From positions 255,082 through 319,081 of the forward strand of contig JALHQH010000010.1 of the NCBI GenBank assembly GCA_022842065.1: a DNA stretch of 64,000 nt, written 5' to 3'. Both the position numbers and the translations under genes were made by a program. Source of the stretch: Caldilineaceae bacterium. GTDB lineage: Bacteria > Chloroflexota > Anaerolineae > Caldilineales > Caldilineaceae. The notes below the pieces were generated by a model. That model did no database searches. It saw only the letters and a program-made list of their open reading frames with translations, and was not told the DNA's origin. Below, in pieces: positions 53,629 through 61,834 of the stretch (its first letter is position 1; each line of letters opens with the position of its first letter).

Positions 53629-54438
53629 ATGCAACAACTCACACCGGAAGGGCAGCAGCTTGTCACCGACCTTGCCCAGCGCTATAGTTTCAGCACAGAC
53701 GCCATAACCCACATGCTCTTCGCCGTGTTGAACGGGAATGGCACGATGGCGCAATTCAACCATCCCGAATTCGCTGGCTCTGGTCAGTGGATGCAGGGTG
53801 GCATGCTCATGCTGGGCGATATGTTTAATCACGGCCTGAAGGGCAGGGTGGACGGGCTTTGCAACGAAATCGCTGCGCGCCTTGCCAGCCAGCCGGGGTT
53901 GCTACGATCAGGCAGCTTCCAGGCACAAAGCCAAAGTGGCGCCGGCCAACAGCACCAGACCAGCGGTGCTGGGGTGGGCGCATCCAGCCTGTTTGTGCCG
54001 GATCCACAAGAGAACTGGTATCCAGCCACGCTCGGCACGCCAAACTCAACCGGTGCCCAGAACAATGTGCGGTACGCCTATTTTGCCAATGCACGGCGGT
54101 TGGCCGTCAATACCGGGGACAGCGTCTGGGTTTATGACACGCTGGATCACCAGATCGGTGGCTTCTCGCAACAGCAGGGCATGGGCAGTTCGATCACCTT
54201 TACGAGTCAATACGGCACCGTGAATCTGGCCAGTCTGCCAGTGGTGCTGCGTAATGGCCAGCCGGCGGAGGCTTCACCACCCACTGCGCCACCGCCGGCA
54301 ACGAGTCAGCCGGCCGGCGCAGGGCGCGAGACCGACATTCTGAGTATGATCAGTCGGTTAGGTGAATTAAAAGAGCAGGGCATTCTGACGGACGCAGAAT
54401 TCACCGCCAAGAAAGCCGAACTCCTCGCTCGCCTCTAG
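53629..54438 (+). CDS. SHOCT-domain protein of unknown function
   Basis: A 269-residue cytoplasmic protein. Residues 1-90 form a helical domain (QQLVTDLAQRYSFSTDAITH). A Gln/Ser/Gly-rich linker follows, then a beta-rich middle (NSTGAQNNVRYAYFANARRL, VWVYDTLDHQIGGF). The last 35 residues are a SHOCT motif (ISRLGELKEQGILTDAEFTA), a short C-terminal helix pair usually involved in oligomerisation. The specific role is unknown. The PLD gene follows after 24 bases and may be co-transcribed. Confidence 0.8.
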   Translation: MQQLTPEGQQLVTDLAQRYSFSTDAITHMLFAVLNGNGTMAQFNHPEFAGSGQWMQGGMLMLGDMFNHGLKGRVDGLCNEIAARLASQPGLLRSGSFQAQSQSGAGQQHQTSGAGVGASSLFVPDPQENWYPATLGTPNSTGAQNNVRYAYFANARRLAVNTGDSVWVYDTLDHQIGGFSQQQGMGSSITFTSQYGTVNLASLPVVLRNGQPAEASPPTAPPPATSQPAGAGRETDILSMISRLGELKEQGILTDAEFTAKKAELLARL

Positions 54439-54462
54439 CTCACAGCGAGGAATCCAGATCCC

Positions 54463-55842
54463 ATGCCAATCCCATCAAACACCTTCGTCACCACCGGCCC
54501 CTATCCAACGCGTCTCGGCAACCGCATCACCCCCTGGATCGATGGCGAGCCGGCTTTTGGGCGCATCTGTGCAGCGATTGAAGCGGCGGAAACAAGTGTC
54601 TGGGCGACGATTACCTTCATGTGGCCGGCGTTCCGGATGCCGGCTGGGCGTGGTACGCCATTGGATCTCTTCGAGCATGTAGCCCAGCGTGGCATTGATG
54701 TCCGCCTCCTCTTCTGGCGGCCGGATGAGGAGATGGCCCGCCACCGCCAAAATGCCTTTTGGGGTGCACCAGAACATTTTGCACTACTGGCCGAACGTTA
54801 TCCCCAGCTCAACATCCGCTGGGATCGGGCACACCCCGGTTACTGTCAGCATCAGAAAACATGGCTTATCGATGCCCATCACGCGACGGCAACCGCCTTT
54901 GTCGGCGGGATCAATCTCAATCCCCACTCACTCGTTGCGCCTGGTCACCACGGTCAAGGGCACAATCATGATGCCTATGTGGAGATCGCCGGCCCAGCCG
55001 TGGCCGATGTCCAGCACAATTTCGTCCAGCGCTGGAATGAAGCCAGCGAACGGCACACAGCCGATGGGTGCTGGGGGCCACGCAGCGGTGAGGCGTTAGC
55101 CTTTCCCACCCACACCCCGCCCGCCTGTGGTACAGCAACGGTGCAGATGCAGCGCACGATCCACGCAGGGCGCTACCAGAACGATCACCCCGTACCGGAC
55201 GGTGTCGCCTTCCCTATTGCTGAAGGTGAAAAGAGCAATCTGGCCCAATATTGTCAGGCGATCAGCCAGGCGCGCCGCACCATCTATCTGGAAAATCAAT
55301 ATGTGGAGGTGGTTGAAATCGTTGACGCCCTGCATGCTGCCCTGGTGCGAGATGTTGAGGTCGTCCTGCTGCTGCCGGCAGTGCCCGATCTCACGCCGAC
55401 GGCCGTGGTATCCGACGAACGGCGGGCGTTCCTCGCCGCACGTGCCGCCCTGGCGACCTATGACAATTTTACCCTCTGTGGGATTGCCGGTCTGGATGAT
55501 GCGGGGCAACGCCAACCGGTCTATGTCCATGCCAAGTTGATGCTGATTGACGACGAATGGGCAACCGTCGGCTCGTGCAACCTCCATCACTACTCCTTGT
55601 TCGGCAACAGCGAACTGAACGCCGCCTTTTGGGATCCGGTCACTGTGCGCGCCATGCGGGTTGAGCTATTTCAGGAGCATCTGGCCCTGGACACGGCTGC
55701 GCTGGATGACAGCAGTGCGTTGCGCCTGTTCCGCCAGATCGCCCACGAAAACCAGCAGCGCCATGCCGCCAACAATCCACACTGGCAGGGCCTTGTCTTC
55801 CACCTGAACATGGCAACCTATGGCCAAGCGCCGCAGTTCTAG
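54463..55842 (+). CDS. Phospholipase D-like protein (cardiolipin synthase type)
   Basis: A 459-residue protein with two HKD motifs: HQKTWLID (H130, K132, D137) and HAKLMLID (H356, K358, D363), each followed by the expected glycine/asparagine strand (GGINLN; GSCNLHHYSLFGNSELN). Both catalytic halves are intact. The protein lacks the N-terminal membrane helices of typical ClsA, so it is probably soluble. It may be a phospholipase, a cardiolipin synthase or another phosphodiesterase. It follows the SHOCT gene closely. Confidence 0.88.
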   Translation: MPIPSNTFVTTGPYPTRLGNRITPWIDGEPAFGRICAAIEAAETSVWATITFMWPAFRMPAGRGTPLDLFEHVAQRGIDVRLLFWRPDEEMARHRQNAFWGAPEHFALLAERYPQLNIRWDRAHPGYCQHQKTWLIDAHHATATAFVGGINLNPHSLVAPGHHGQGHNHDAYVEIAGPAVADVQHNFVQRWNEASERHTADGCWGPRSGEALAFPTHTPPACGTATVQMQRTIHAGRYQNDHPVPDGVAFPIAEGEKSNLAQYCQAISQARRTIYLENQYVEVVEIVDALHAALVRDVEVVLLLPAVPDLTPTAVVSDERRAFLAARAALATYDNFTLCGIAGLDDAGQRQPVYVHAKLMLIDDEWATVGSCNLHHYSLFGNSELNAAFWDPVTVRAMRVELFQEHLALDTAALDDSSALRLFRQIAHENQQRHAANNPHWQGLVFHLNMATYGQAPQF

Positions 55843-55912
55843 GCCACAACGATATTGCAATCAAAGAGGCGATGTCGCGCCGCCATCGCGTACCAACTTG
55901 GGTGATCTCACT

Positions 55913-55942
55913 TTGGGACGCGCCGAACGTTTGTGCTATAAT
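55913..55942 (+). promoter_or_regulatory. Promoter before the DUF1905-like gene
   Basis: TTGGGA (55,913-55,918), an 18-base spacer and a perfect TATAAT (55,937-55,942) lie 54 bases before the gene at 55,996. Confidence 0.5.
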
Positions 55943-55995
55943 CGCTGAACCTGCAGCCATGACGCCAGATATGGAAAATGGTGGTTACTAGCCCA

Positions 55996-56280
55996 ATGAA
56001 CATCGAATTCAACGACAAAATTTGGTTCTGGAAAGGCCCCGCGCCCTGGTACTTTGTGACCGTACCGCCCGAGCAGTGCCTGGCGCTGAAAGCCATCTCC
56101 ACTTTTGTAACCTATGGTTGGGGCATGATCCCGGTCACAGTGCAGATCGGCAAAAGCAAGTGGCAGACGGCGTTGTGGCCCAAAGATGACCGCTACATCG
56201 TGCCGATCAAAGCGAGTGTGCGCAAAGCCGAAAAGTTGGCGGAGGACGACAACGTGACGATCCGGCTTACCGTTGGTTGA
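55996..56280 (+). CDS. DUF1905 family protein
   Basis: A 94-residue protein of the DUF1905 type: MNIEFNDKIWFWKGPAPWYF, then GWGMIPVTVQIGKSKWQTAL and WPKDDRYIVPIKASVRKAEK. The family forms a small beta-barrel and is often fused to or next to YdeI/OmdA-like domains. Function unknown. An ATG at 55,978 in frame is possible, but homologues begin at MNIEF. The DinB-like gene follows after 46 bases. Confidence 0.8.
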   Translation: MNIEFNDKIWFWKGPAPWYFVTVPPEQCLALKAISTFVTYGWGMIPVTVQIGKSKWQTALWPKDDRYIVPIKASVRKAEKLAEDDNVTIRLTVG

Positions 56281-56326
56281 AAAAGCAGTGGGCAATGGGT
56301 CCGTCAAATAGGGGAGGAAACAGGGT

Positions 56327-56848
56327 ATGGCTATCATTGACCAGGCGATGTTATGGCGGCAGTTTAGCGCCGCGATTGACATGTTACGCAACGCACTACG
56401 CGACTGCCCCGATGAACTGTGGGAAAAGCAGCTCTGGGCAGACCATCCGGACCAGTGGGTGGCCGCGGGTTTCTCGAAATTCTGGTATCTCGGCTACCAT
56501 ACCTTATTTTGGTTGGATCTCTACCTAACTGGAGCGGAAGAGGGCTTTGTACCACCGGAGCCTTTTGCCCTGGTGGAGATGGAAGCGAATGAAGTTCTAC
56601 CCCCCACCTATACCCGTGCCGAACTGCTGGGTTATCTGGAAGGGTGCCGCGGCAGGTGCCAAGCGACGCTTAGTGCGCTAACCCACGAAGAGGCGAACCG
56701 AGAGTGTCGCTTTGGCTGGGGCGAGGTCTCCTTTGCGGAGTTGCAATTGTACAATCTGCGCCATGTGCAGGAGCACGGTGCCCACCTGAGCATGTTTATC
56801 GGGCAGCAGACAGGTAAGTCGACCAGTTGGGTTGCCCAGGGGCAGTAA
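56327..56848 (+). CDS. DinB-like four-helix protein
   Basis: A 173-residue DinB/YfiT-like protein. Metal-site histidines are visible in YLGYHTLFWLDLYL and in LRHVQEHGAHLSMF. The family (thiol-dependent S-transferase-like and damage-inducible proteins) uses such a three-histidine site. GGGGAGGAAAC precedes the ATG. The substrate is unknown. It is followed by copy B of the 164-bp repeat. Confidence 0.8.
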   Translation: MAIIDQAMLWRQFSAAIDMLRNALRDCPDELWEKQLWADHPDQWVAAGFSKFWYLGYHTLFWLDLYLTGAEEGFVPPEPFALVEMEANEVLPPTYTRAELLGYLEGCRGRCQATLSALTHEEANRECRFGWGEVSFAELQLYNLRHVQEHGAHLSMFIGQQTGKSTSWVAQGQ

Positions 56849-56870
56849 AAATGGTTCTATCGGAATGTAT

Positions 56871-57034
56871 GGGGTTAACACACTCGCCCTGGGCTAAAGC
56901 CACAGGGCTAGGGGACAACGCCGGGTAAACCCGGCTCCTGTAGCCGGGTTTACCCGGCGTTGTCCCCTAGCCCAGATGCCCACTGGGCGCGTTTACGGCG
57001 GGTGGTGATGCCAATCCCCTGAGATCCCGCTGAA
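56871..57034. repeat. 164-bp palindromic intergenic repeat, copy B
   Basis: It aligns end to end with copy A at 19,247-19,410, sharing CGCCCTGGGCTAAAGCC, the GCCGGGTAAACCCGGCT hairpin arm and GCCCACTGGGCGCGTTTACG. The terminal repeats (GGGGTTAACA and TGCCAATCCCC) are more decayed than in copy A. Compensated changes keep the hairpin, such as AGGGGACAACG paired with CGTTGTCCCCT where copy A has other bases. The remaining part of 56,849-57,163 holds no gene. Confidence 0.85.
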
Positions 57035-57163
57035 CCGTAAAAATCTGCTCCGTTGCTTCTTCTCAACAAGAGTTATGGCAATGTCATTGATGTGAATAGT
57101 GCAGATGTTCCACGATTGACCACTTGCGATCCACGATGAAAGACAATGATAGGATAGAAGAAA

Positions 57164-57400
57164 ATGTTCAAATTATTTGATGTAGTCGCCTTAGCTGTTG
57201 ATCTACCGGATGAACATTTGTGGCGTGGGCAGGTAGGCACTGTAGTCGAAGTTCTGGCAAATGGCACAGCATTTGAGGTAGAATTCAGTGATCGAGCGGG
57301 ACGAACTTATGAATCAATTGGTTTGCGCCCAGATCAGATCATGCTCCTCCACTTTGCGCCTGTGAATGGCCAAGTACCAGGTGTACTTGAACCAGTATAG
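57164..57400 (+). CDS. DUF4926-like small protein
   Basis: A 78-residue protein (MFKLFDVVALAVDLPDEHLW, then RGQVGTVVEVLANGTAFEVE and FSDRAGRTYESIGLRPDQI). It matches the DUF4926 pattern, a small beta-barrel often found next to toxin-like or DUF6883 genes. Function unknown. GGATAGAAGAAA before the ATG is a weak ribosome-binding site. A strong hairpin follows. Confidence 0.75.
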   Translation: MFKLFDVVALAVDLPDEHLWRGQVGTVVEVLANGTAFEVEFSDRAGRTYESIGLRPDQIMLLHFAPVNGQVPGVLEPV

Positions 57401-57430
57401 TATCTAAAGTTATCAATTTATACTTGGCTC

Positions 57431-57479
57431 TGTCATCATTTAGCATTTTTACTCGTGTAGAAAATGCTAAATGATGACA
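57431..57479 (+). terminator. Terminator hairpin after the DUF4926-like gene
   Basis: TGTCATCATTTAGCATTTT pairs perfectly with 57,461-57,479 across an 11-base loop. Confidence 0.6.
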
Positions 57480-57530
57480 ACCGCTGGTATAACTTTATCA
57501 TCTACCAGCCAGTAGTAACTGCAATGGCCT

Positions 57531-57613
57531 CCATTACCCAGTTGACAACCAATCTGCTTGTTACAGCGTATAAACGTAAACACTGCCACTTTTTTGTCAA
57601 CACTGGGTAATGG
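57531..57613. repeat. Spaced inverted repeat downstream of the PduO gene
   Basis: CCATTACCCAGTTGACAA (57,531-57,548) is inverted at 57,594-57,613 (with a 2-base insertion) across 45 bases. It may be a decayed small mobile element or a large terminator for the adenosyltransferase gene, which ends 15 bases away. Confidence 0.45.
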
Positions 57614-57628
57614 AGAACTTGTCGCAAG

Positions 57629-58192
57629 CTACGCGCCTGGCTTCCACAAGGGCTCTGGGATCCCCCGTTGATGATTCTCAAAGCGGGCCATGACAAAGAG
57701 GGCGTCGGACAAGCGGTTGAGATAGCTGAGTACATACTCCCCTACCCCTTCTTCGCGGGCCAGGGTTGCGGCATCGCGCTCGGCGCGGCGACAGACGGTG
57801 CGGGCAACATGCAATTGCGCTGATCCAATGCTGCCGCCCGGCAGGATAAAATTCTCCAGCGGGCCAACCACGGCGGTAAATTCATCGATCAGCCGTTCCA
57901 ACTTCTCTACATGGCGCGCTTCGACCTTGGGGATGGGCCACTTGCCTTTGTCCTCTTCGAGAAAACAGAGGTCGGAGCCGAGATCAAAGAGTTCATTCTG
58001 GACGAGTAACAACTCTTCCGCTAAGCGTTCAACTAGTCCCATTGCCAGCGCCACGCCGATCTGGGAATTTAATTCATCAACCGTGCCATAGACGGCGACG
58101 CGTAGATTATCCTTGGGCACACGCTGACCACCGCCCAACGCGGTTGTCCCTTTGTCGCCACCTTTGGTATAGATTTTGGTTAAACGAGGCAT
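57629..58192 (-). CDS. pduO: PduO-type ATP:cob(I)alamin adenosyltransferase
   Basis: A 187-residue enzyme that transfers adenosyl from ATP to cob(I)alamin to form coenzyme B12. The N-terminal signature [20 protein letters not shown] and the helix motif [10 protein letters not shown] are those of the PduO/MMAB family. The start at 58,192 (MPRLTKIY) is the family start; the longer frame to 58,315 translates palindromic repeats and is rejected. Nearby BtuF and BtuCD-like genes on the same strand suggest corrinoid import followed by adenosylation. Confidence 0.93.
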   Translation of the reverse strand: MPRLTKIYTKGGDKGTTALGGGQRVPKDNLRVAVYGTVDELNSQIGVALAMGLVERLAEELLLVQNELFDLGSDLCFLEEDKGKWPIPKVEARHVEKLERLIDEFTAVVGPLENFILPGGSIGSAQLHVARTVCRRAERDAATLAREEGVGEYVLSYLNRLSDALFVMARFENHQRGIPEPLWKPGA

Positions 58193-58221
58193 TGTCTTTT
58201 CTTTCTTAAAGCTGGATATCG

Positions 58222-58319
58222 GTAGGAGCGGTTTCATACCGCACGATTGTGTAAGTAGGTGCGGTTTCATACCGCACGATTGTGTCAGCCAAGAACGTGC
58301 GGTATGAAACCGCACCTAC
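58222..58319. repeat. Palindromic repeat cluster upstream of pduO
   Basis: Two direct copies of TGCGGTTTCATACCGCA (with flanks GTAGG and CGATTGTGT, 58,222-58,252 and 58,255-58,285) are followed by an inverted copy at 58,297-58,319. Each unit is itself nearly palindromic. The cluster lies between nagB and pduO, and may act as a terminator, a REP-like element or an operator array. Confidence 0.65.
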
Positions 58320-59041
58320 GCACTGCCGGCAGCTGCTTCATCAGCGATCACCGTTACATTGGCCGTCTGTTGCAAATAGGAAGCTGGGACCTCCGGCGAG
58401 ACCGCGCCATACAAACTCTGGTGCAGGATCGCCCGCTTACCCGCGCCACTGACAATCAGCAATTTCTGTCGGGCCGCCAGCAGCAGATCCATCCCAATCG
58501 TGATGGCCTGCGGTAAGAGTTGCTCACGCCCACCCCAATCGCGCGCACAGGTGGCCAGGCTCGATTCACTCAACGCCAGCACACGCGTTGTTGCCGTGGC
58601 ATCCGCCGGGGGATCGTTATAGCCGATGTGACCATTTGGCCCCAAACCGAGAATCGCCACATCAAGGCCACCGGCCGCCACAATCGCCGCATGGTAATCA
58701 CGGCAGGCGGCCACTGGATCGGCGGCATCGCCCGGCAACGGAGTGATCTGGGCATCGGTAATGCCCAATGGTGTCAAGAGTACCCCACGCAACCAGCCAT
58801 AAAGGGAGCGAAAATCCTCCGCCCCCACCCCGACATACTCATCAAGGATAAAGATACGCAGGGCAGACGGGTCGAACGCACCTTGCGCATGGCGCGCGAT
58901 CAGTTCGCGGTAAAGCCCTTCCGGCGTCTTGCCGGTGGGAAAGACAATTGTGCTTTGCGGATTGGCGCGGATCGCGGCGATCACCCAATCGGCGGCCAGT
59001 TGGCTCATTTCGTCATAGTTTTTGGTAATCTGTAGTTGCAT
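58316..59041 (-). CDS. nagB: Glucosamine-6-phosphate deaminase-like protein
   Basis: A 241-residue NagB/6-phosphogluconolactonase-family protein. NagB features seen are PTGKTPEGLYREL, LDEYVG (D67, E68) and the active-site LGLGPNGHIGYNDPP with N136 and H138. The last motif favours glucosamine-6-phosphate deaminase (to fructose-6-phosphate and ammonia) over the lactonase, whose motif is GMGEDGH. Length is normal for NagB. It is in the minus-strand run with rhodanese and pduO but has no obvious functional link to cobalamin. Confidence 0.85.
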   Translation of the reverse strand: MQLQITKNYDEMSQLAADWVIAAIRANPQSTIVFPTGKTPEGLYRELIARHAQGAFDPSALRIFILDEYVGVGAEDFRSLYGWLRGVLLTPLGITDAQITPLPGDAADPVAACRDYHAAIVAAGGLDVAILGLGPNGHIGYNDPPADATATTRVLALSESSLATCARDWGGREQLLPQAITIGMDLLLAARQKLLIVSGAGKRAILHQSLYGAVSPEVPASYLQQTANVTVIADEAAAGSA

Positions 59042-59127
59042 TGATCTATATTTCCCTGATTGTTTTTTCTTTGATTACTGGGTTGGGGCGCGTTGCCGAT
59101 AGTATACCAGTTCATGGTCGGGCCGTG

Positions 59128-59538
59128 CTACCGACTGATTTCGCCCCCATCGCGTGCCCACTGCGTGATCCCACCGGCCAGGCTGCTAGCCTGATAGCCC
59201 TGCTCGATCAGATAGCCGGCGACGCCATAGGAGCGGCCACCGTGGGCACAGAGGACCACAACGGCACGCTCCTGTGGTAACTCGGCTAGGCGCGCCGGCA
59301 CATCGTTCATGGGGATATGTAAGGCCGTCGGCAGATGCACCTGGCGCCACTCGTAGGGCTCGCGCACATCCAACACGAGCGGTGGTTGGTCACCTGTTAA
59401 CGCCTGCTGGAGGTCGGCCACCGTCACTTCGGTGACCACGATCTCCTCTGGTTCCGGTTCAGGCGGGGGCAAAGGCCGCACCGGTGCCGGTGGCTTGCCC
59501 CAAAAGCGTCGCTGTAATTGACTTAGAAAATTTGACAT
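59128..59538 (-). CDS. Rhodanese-domain protein
   Basis: A 136-residue protein. A Pro/Glu-rich N-terminal tail (about 1-35) precedes a single rhodanese domain with VLDVREPYEW and active-site loop C97 in VVLCAHGGRS. It would carry or transfer sulfane sulfur. The start follows TAGGAACGCATT. It is directly downstream of the truncated cbiA fragment (17-base gap) and probably shares its transcript. Confidence 0.88.
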   Translation of the reverse strand: MSNFLSQLQRRFWGKPPAPVRPLPPPEPEPEEIVVTEVTVADLQQALTGDQPPLVLDVREPYEWRQVHLPTALHIPMNDVPARLAELPQERAVVVLCAHGGRSYGVAGYLIEQGYQASSLAGGITQWARDGGEISR

Positions 59539-59555
59539 AATGCGTTCCTAAACAT

Positions 59556-59741
59556 CTATGCATCAAGGTTATGACAAGGTTCACCCGCGGCCAGGGCGTG
59601 ATAAGTCGGATCGATGTAATCCGGCCCCGCTTTGAAGAGGGTTACGTTGAGGCCACGGCGGCGCAGGGCGGCGATCAGCCCGGCACAGACGGTTGTTTTG
59701 CCACTGCCGCGCTGTGGCGTGGTGCTGATCAGCCGTTTCAT
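59556..59741 (-). pseudogene. cbiA: Truncated cobyrinate a,c-diamide synthase (cbiA 5' fragment)
   Basis: The 61-residue frame begins [20 protein letters not shown] and continues [20 protein letters not shown] to CHNLDA and a TAG. This is the N-terminal P-loop region of CbiA/CobB (GSGKT at 12-16; KxGPDYIDP), normally about 450 residues. The remaining glutaminase-amidotransferase part is absent, and the rhodanese gene starts 17 bases later. The ATG overlaps the stop of the BtuF-like gene (ATGA), so it was once part of a cobalamin operon. Confidence 0.85.
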
Positions 59742-60616
59742 GCGGATACCGGTTCCCCATGGAAGAGCGCGGCCAACTGTTCGATACCATCGACCACGCG
59801 CGGGGCCGGGCGCGAGCAATAGCTGTTGGCGTCGAGCGCATAGACCCGCCCCTGTTGCACGGCAGGCAGTTGATCCCACCCGGCTGGCTTCGGCAACTGC
59901 GCCCATTCGGCCGCTGCTTGGGCCTGTGAATAACCGCAGGGGGCGATCAAAATCACTTCCGGCTGCGCGGCCATCACCTGCGGCCAGGTGACGCGAAAGG
60001 ACTTCTCGCCAGCTTTGCCCAACACTTCTTCACCCCCAGCCAGCGCCACCATTTCCGGTGCCCAATGGCCGGCGGCAAAGGGAGGATCAAGCCATTCGAG
60101 CAGGAAGACACGCGGGCGGGGGAATGTCCGCACTTGATTGGCTACTTTGGCAAGACGCGATTGGAGATTGGAGATTAGTGATTGGCCCCGTTCCACAACC
60201 CCGGTCGCCGCGGCAATGGTGGCAATATCGGCAAAGATGCCGTTGAGATCTGGGGGCGTCAGCGAAACCACTTTGGGTTGACTGGGCAACCGTTGGGAAA
60301 TGCGGCAGACATCTTCATACGATACCGCGCAGACATCGCAGAGTTCCTGGGTGATCAGCAGATCGGGGTTGAGCGCGGCCAACGCCTCTTCGTCTACCGT
60401 ATACAGACTTTCGCCACGCCGCAGCAGATCCGAGACCACCGCATCGACCGCCGCGCTCGAAAGACCGTGGGGCACCGCCGAACGGGTCAACCGCGGCAGA
60501 TCGGTCACCACGGCGGCGGGGTAATCACATTCGTGCGAAACCCCGACCAGGCAATCGGCCAAGCCTAGCGCACAGACAATTTCAGTCGCCGAGGGGAGCA
60601 GAGAAGCAATTCGCAT
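59738..60616 (-). CDS. btuF: Cobalamin/corrinoid-binding BtuF-like protein
   Basis: A 292-residue protein starting [19 protein letters not shown], the classic opening of BtuF-type binding proteins, with [22 protein letters not shown] and the C-terminal [20 protein letters not shown]. The start at 60,616 follows GGAAGA; the frame extending to 60,691 is not needed. There is no signal peptide. Signal-less BtuF-like proteins are common and may act inside the cell rather than as transporter receptors. Its stop overlaps the start of the truncated cbiA, supporting a cobalamin role. Confidence 0.85.
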   Translation of the reverse strand: MRIASLLPSATEIVCALGLADCLVGVSHECDYPAAVVTDLPRLTRSAVPHGLSSAAVDAVVSDLLRRGESLYTVDEEALAALNPDLLITQELCDVCAVSYEDVCRISQRLPSQPKVVSLTPPDLNGIFADIATIAAATGVVERGQSLISNLQSRLAKVANQVRTFPRPRVFLLEWLDPPFAAGHWAPEMVALAGGEEVLGKAGEKSFRVTWPQVMAAQPEVILIAPCGYSQAQAAAEWAQLPKPAGWDQLPAVQQGRVYALDANSYCSRPAPRVVDGIEQLAALFHGEPVSA

Positions 60617-60659
60617 CGTTAATCTTCCATTTCTGACAAGGCTACACAGCAGGTAAAAC

Positions 60660-60724
60660 CAGTAAGACAGTGAGTCAGTAACCAGGTTCAAGCGCCCCGT
60701 AACTGACTACTGTCCACTGTCTAC
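60660..60724 (-). terminator. Imperfect hairpin at the 3' end of the ABC ATPase gene
   Basis: GTAAGACAGTGAGTCAGTAAC is imperfectly inverted in GTAACTGACTACTGTC and CACTGTCTAC. It uses the same CAGTGAG/GTCAGTA words as hairpins near 6,174 and 12,679. It overlaps the stop region of the ATPase gene. Confidence 0.45.
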
Positions 60725-61722
60725 CCGCGCAAATGGGCAATGACATCGGTAAGAGAATGGTGTTCGTATTGGGTTTTCGGCGTAATCGTCTGCCAGCGCG
60801 TGGTACCATTTTGGCCGATAATATGCACCTGGAAAGGCAGTGTGCGGTTATCGGCCACCACCTCAAAACCGATCCGCTCCAGTGCGCGCGCGGTCCAGAG
60901 CGCGTTTTCCCCTTCACCGGTTAAACCGATTGGGCCACAGTTTTGGCGTTGCACCTTAAAGGAGCCAAGCCGGCTATCAAACTCGACCCCTTCCCCACGG
61001 AAGGTGGCAGCCAGCGCACCATTGAGCGCCACCTCTTCGGGCAGCCCGACCGTCAACGGCCCGCCAACCGGCATCAACCAGAGGCGATCCGCCAGCCGTA
61101 AGGCGAGTTCTAGATCGTGGGTCGAGAGTAGGATAGCGCAGCCCCGGTCACGCGCCAATTTGTGCAGCAGTTGCATGATCTCGACGCGACGGGGGAGATC
61201 AAGAAAGGCCGTCGGCTCGTCGAGCAGCAGCACTTGCGGTTCTTGGGCCAAGGCACGAGCGATCATCACCTTTTGGCGTTCGCCATCACTCAATTCATTG
61301 ACGGGGCGATGAGCCAAAGCGGCGGCCCCCACGGTGGTCAACGCGTCGCGGACCACACTTTCATCATGCGCCGACAACTGCCCGCGCCAATCGGTATAGG
61401 GATGACGCCCCAGCGCGGCCAGTGCATAACTCGACAGATTCCCCACATCAACCCGTTCAGTCAGGACAATCGCCAGTTGTTTGGCCAGGCGTGACGCCGG
61501 GATCTGGTGGATCGGCTCTGCCCCCAAGTGTACCTGCCCCGCCAGCGGCGACTGCATCCCCGCCAGTGTACGCATCAGCGTTGACTTCCCCGCGCCATTG
61601 GGACCGATCAGGCAGGTCAATTCGCCAGGGTGCAGTGTGATATTGATATCATCGAGTACCCTGGTTGCGCGCCGACCTTGGGTGTAACCGACGGTTAAGT
61701 GGTAAGTTCTGAGTGTAGTCAT
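60721..61722 (-). CDS. btuD: Iron-complex/cobalamin ABC transporter ATPase with C-terminal extension
   Basis: A 333-residue FecE/BtuD-family ATPase: Walker A GPNGAGKS (40-47), signature LSDGERQ (144-150), Walker B VLLLDEP (D168, E169). The first roughly 255 residues are a complete ATPase. An additional 80 residues (VEFDSRLGSFKVQRQNCGPI to DVIAHLRG) form an extra domain; such tails occur in some iron/B12 transporter ATPases of Bacteroidota and Chloroflexota and their function is unclear. The substrate is inferred from the neighbouring BtuF-like, PduO and cbiA sequences; a siderophore is the main alternative. Confidence 0.87.
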   Translation of the reverse strand: MTTLRTYHLTVGYTQGRRATRVLDDINITLHPGELTCLIGPNGAGKSTLMRTLAGMQSPLAGQVHLGAEPIHQIPASRLAKQLAIVLTERVDVGNLSSYALAALGRHPYTDWRGQLSAHDESVVRDALTTVGAAALAHRPVNELSDGERQKVMIARALAQEPQVLLLDEPTAFLDLPRRVEIMQLLHKLARDRGCAILLSTHDLELALRLADRLWLMPVGGPLTVGLPEEVALNGALAATFRGEGVEFDSRLGSFKVQRQNCGPIGLTGEGENALWTARALERIGFEVVADNRTLPFQVHIIGQNGTTRWQTITPKTQYEHHSLTDVIAHLRG

Positions 61723-61730
61723 GGCTAAAA

Positions 61731-61800
61731 ATCTGTGTTCCTTCCCATCCGTGTCTAGCTGTCCAGCCGTTGCTAGACACGGATGGGAAGGAACACGGAT
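61731..61800 (-). other. Intercistronic hairpin between transporter permease and ATPase genes
   Basis: The arms 61,731-61,759 and 61,772-61,800 are complementary over 29 bp with one mismatch (central part CTTCCCATCCGTGTCTAGC). The hairpin lies inside the operon, 35 bases past the permease stop and 9 bases before the ATPase start, so it probably affects relative expression by attenuation or mRNA stability. Confidence 0.65.
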
Positions 61801-61834
61801 AGATTTATCGATCTGGCATACCTAACTGGCACAC

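Noticed and set aside
55843..55995. Possible tRNA or small RNA gene upstream of the DUF1905-like gene
   Set aside because: A promoter is visible, but no cloverleaf or other recognisable structure was found.
59742..59906. Extension of the cbiA fragment to 59,906
   Set aside because: It runs over the C-terminus of the BtuF-like gene in another frame; the CbiA N-terminus is clearly at MKRLIS.
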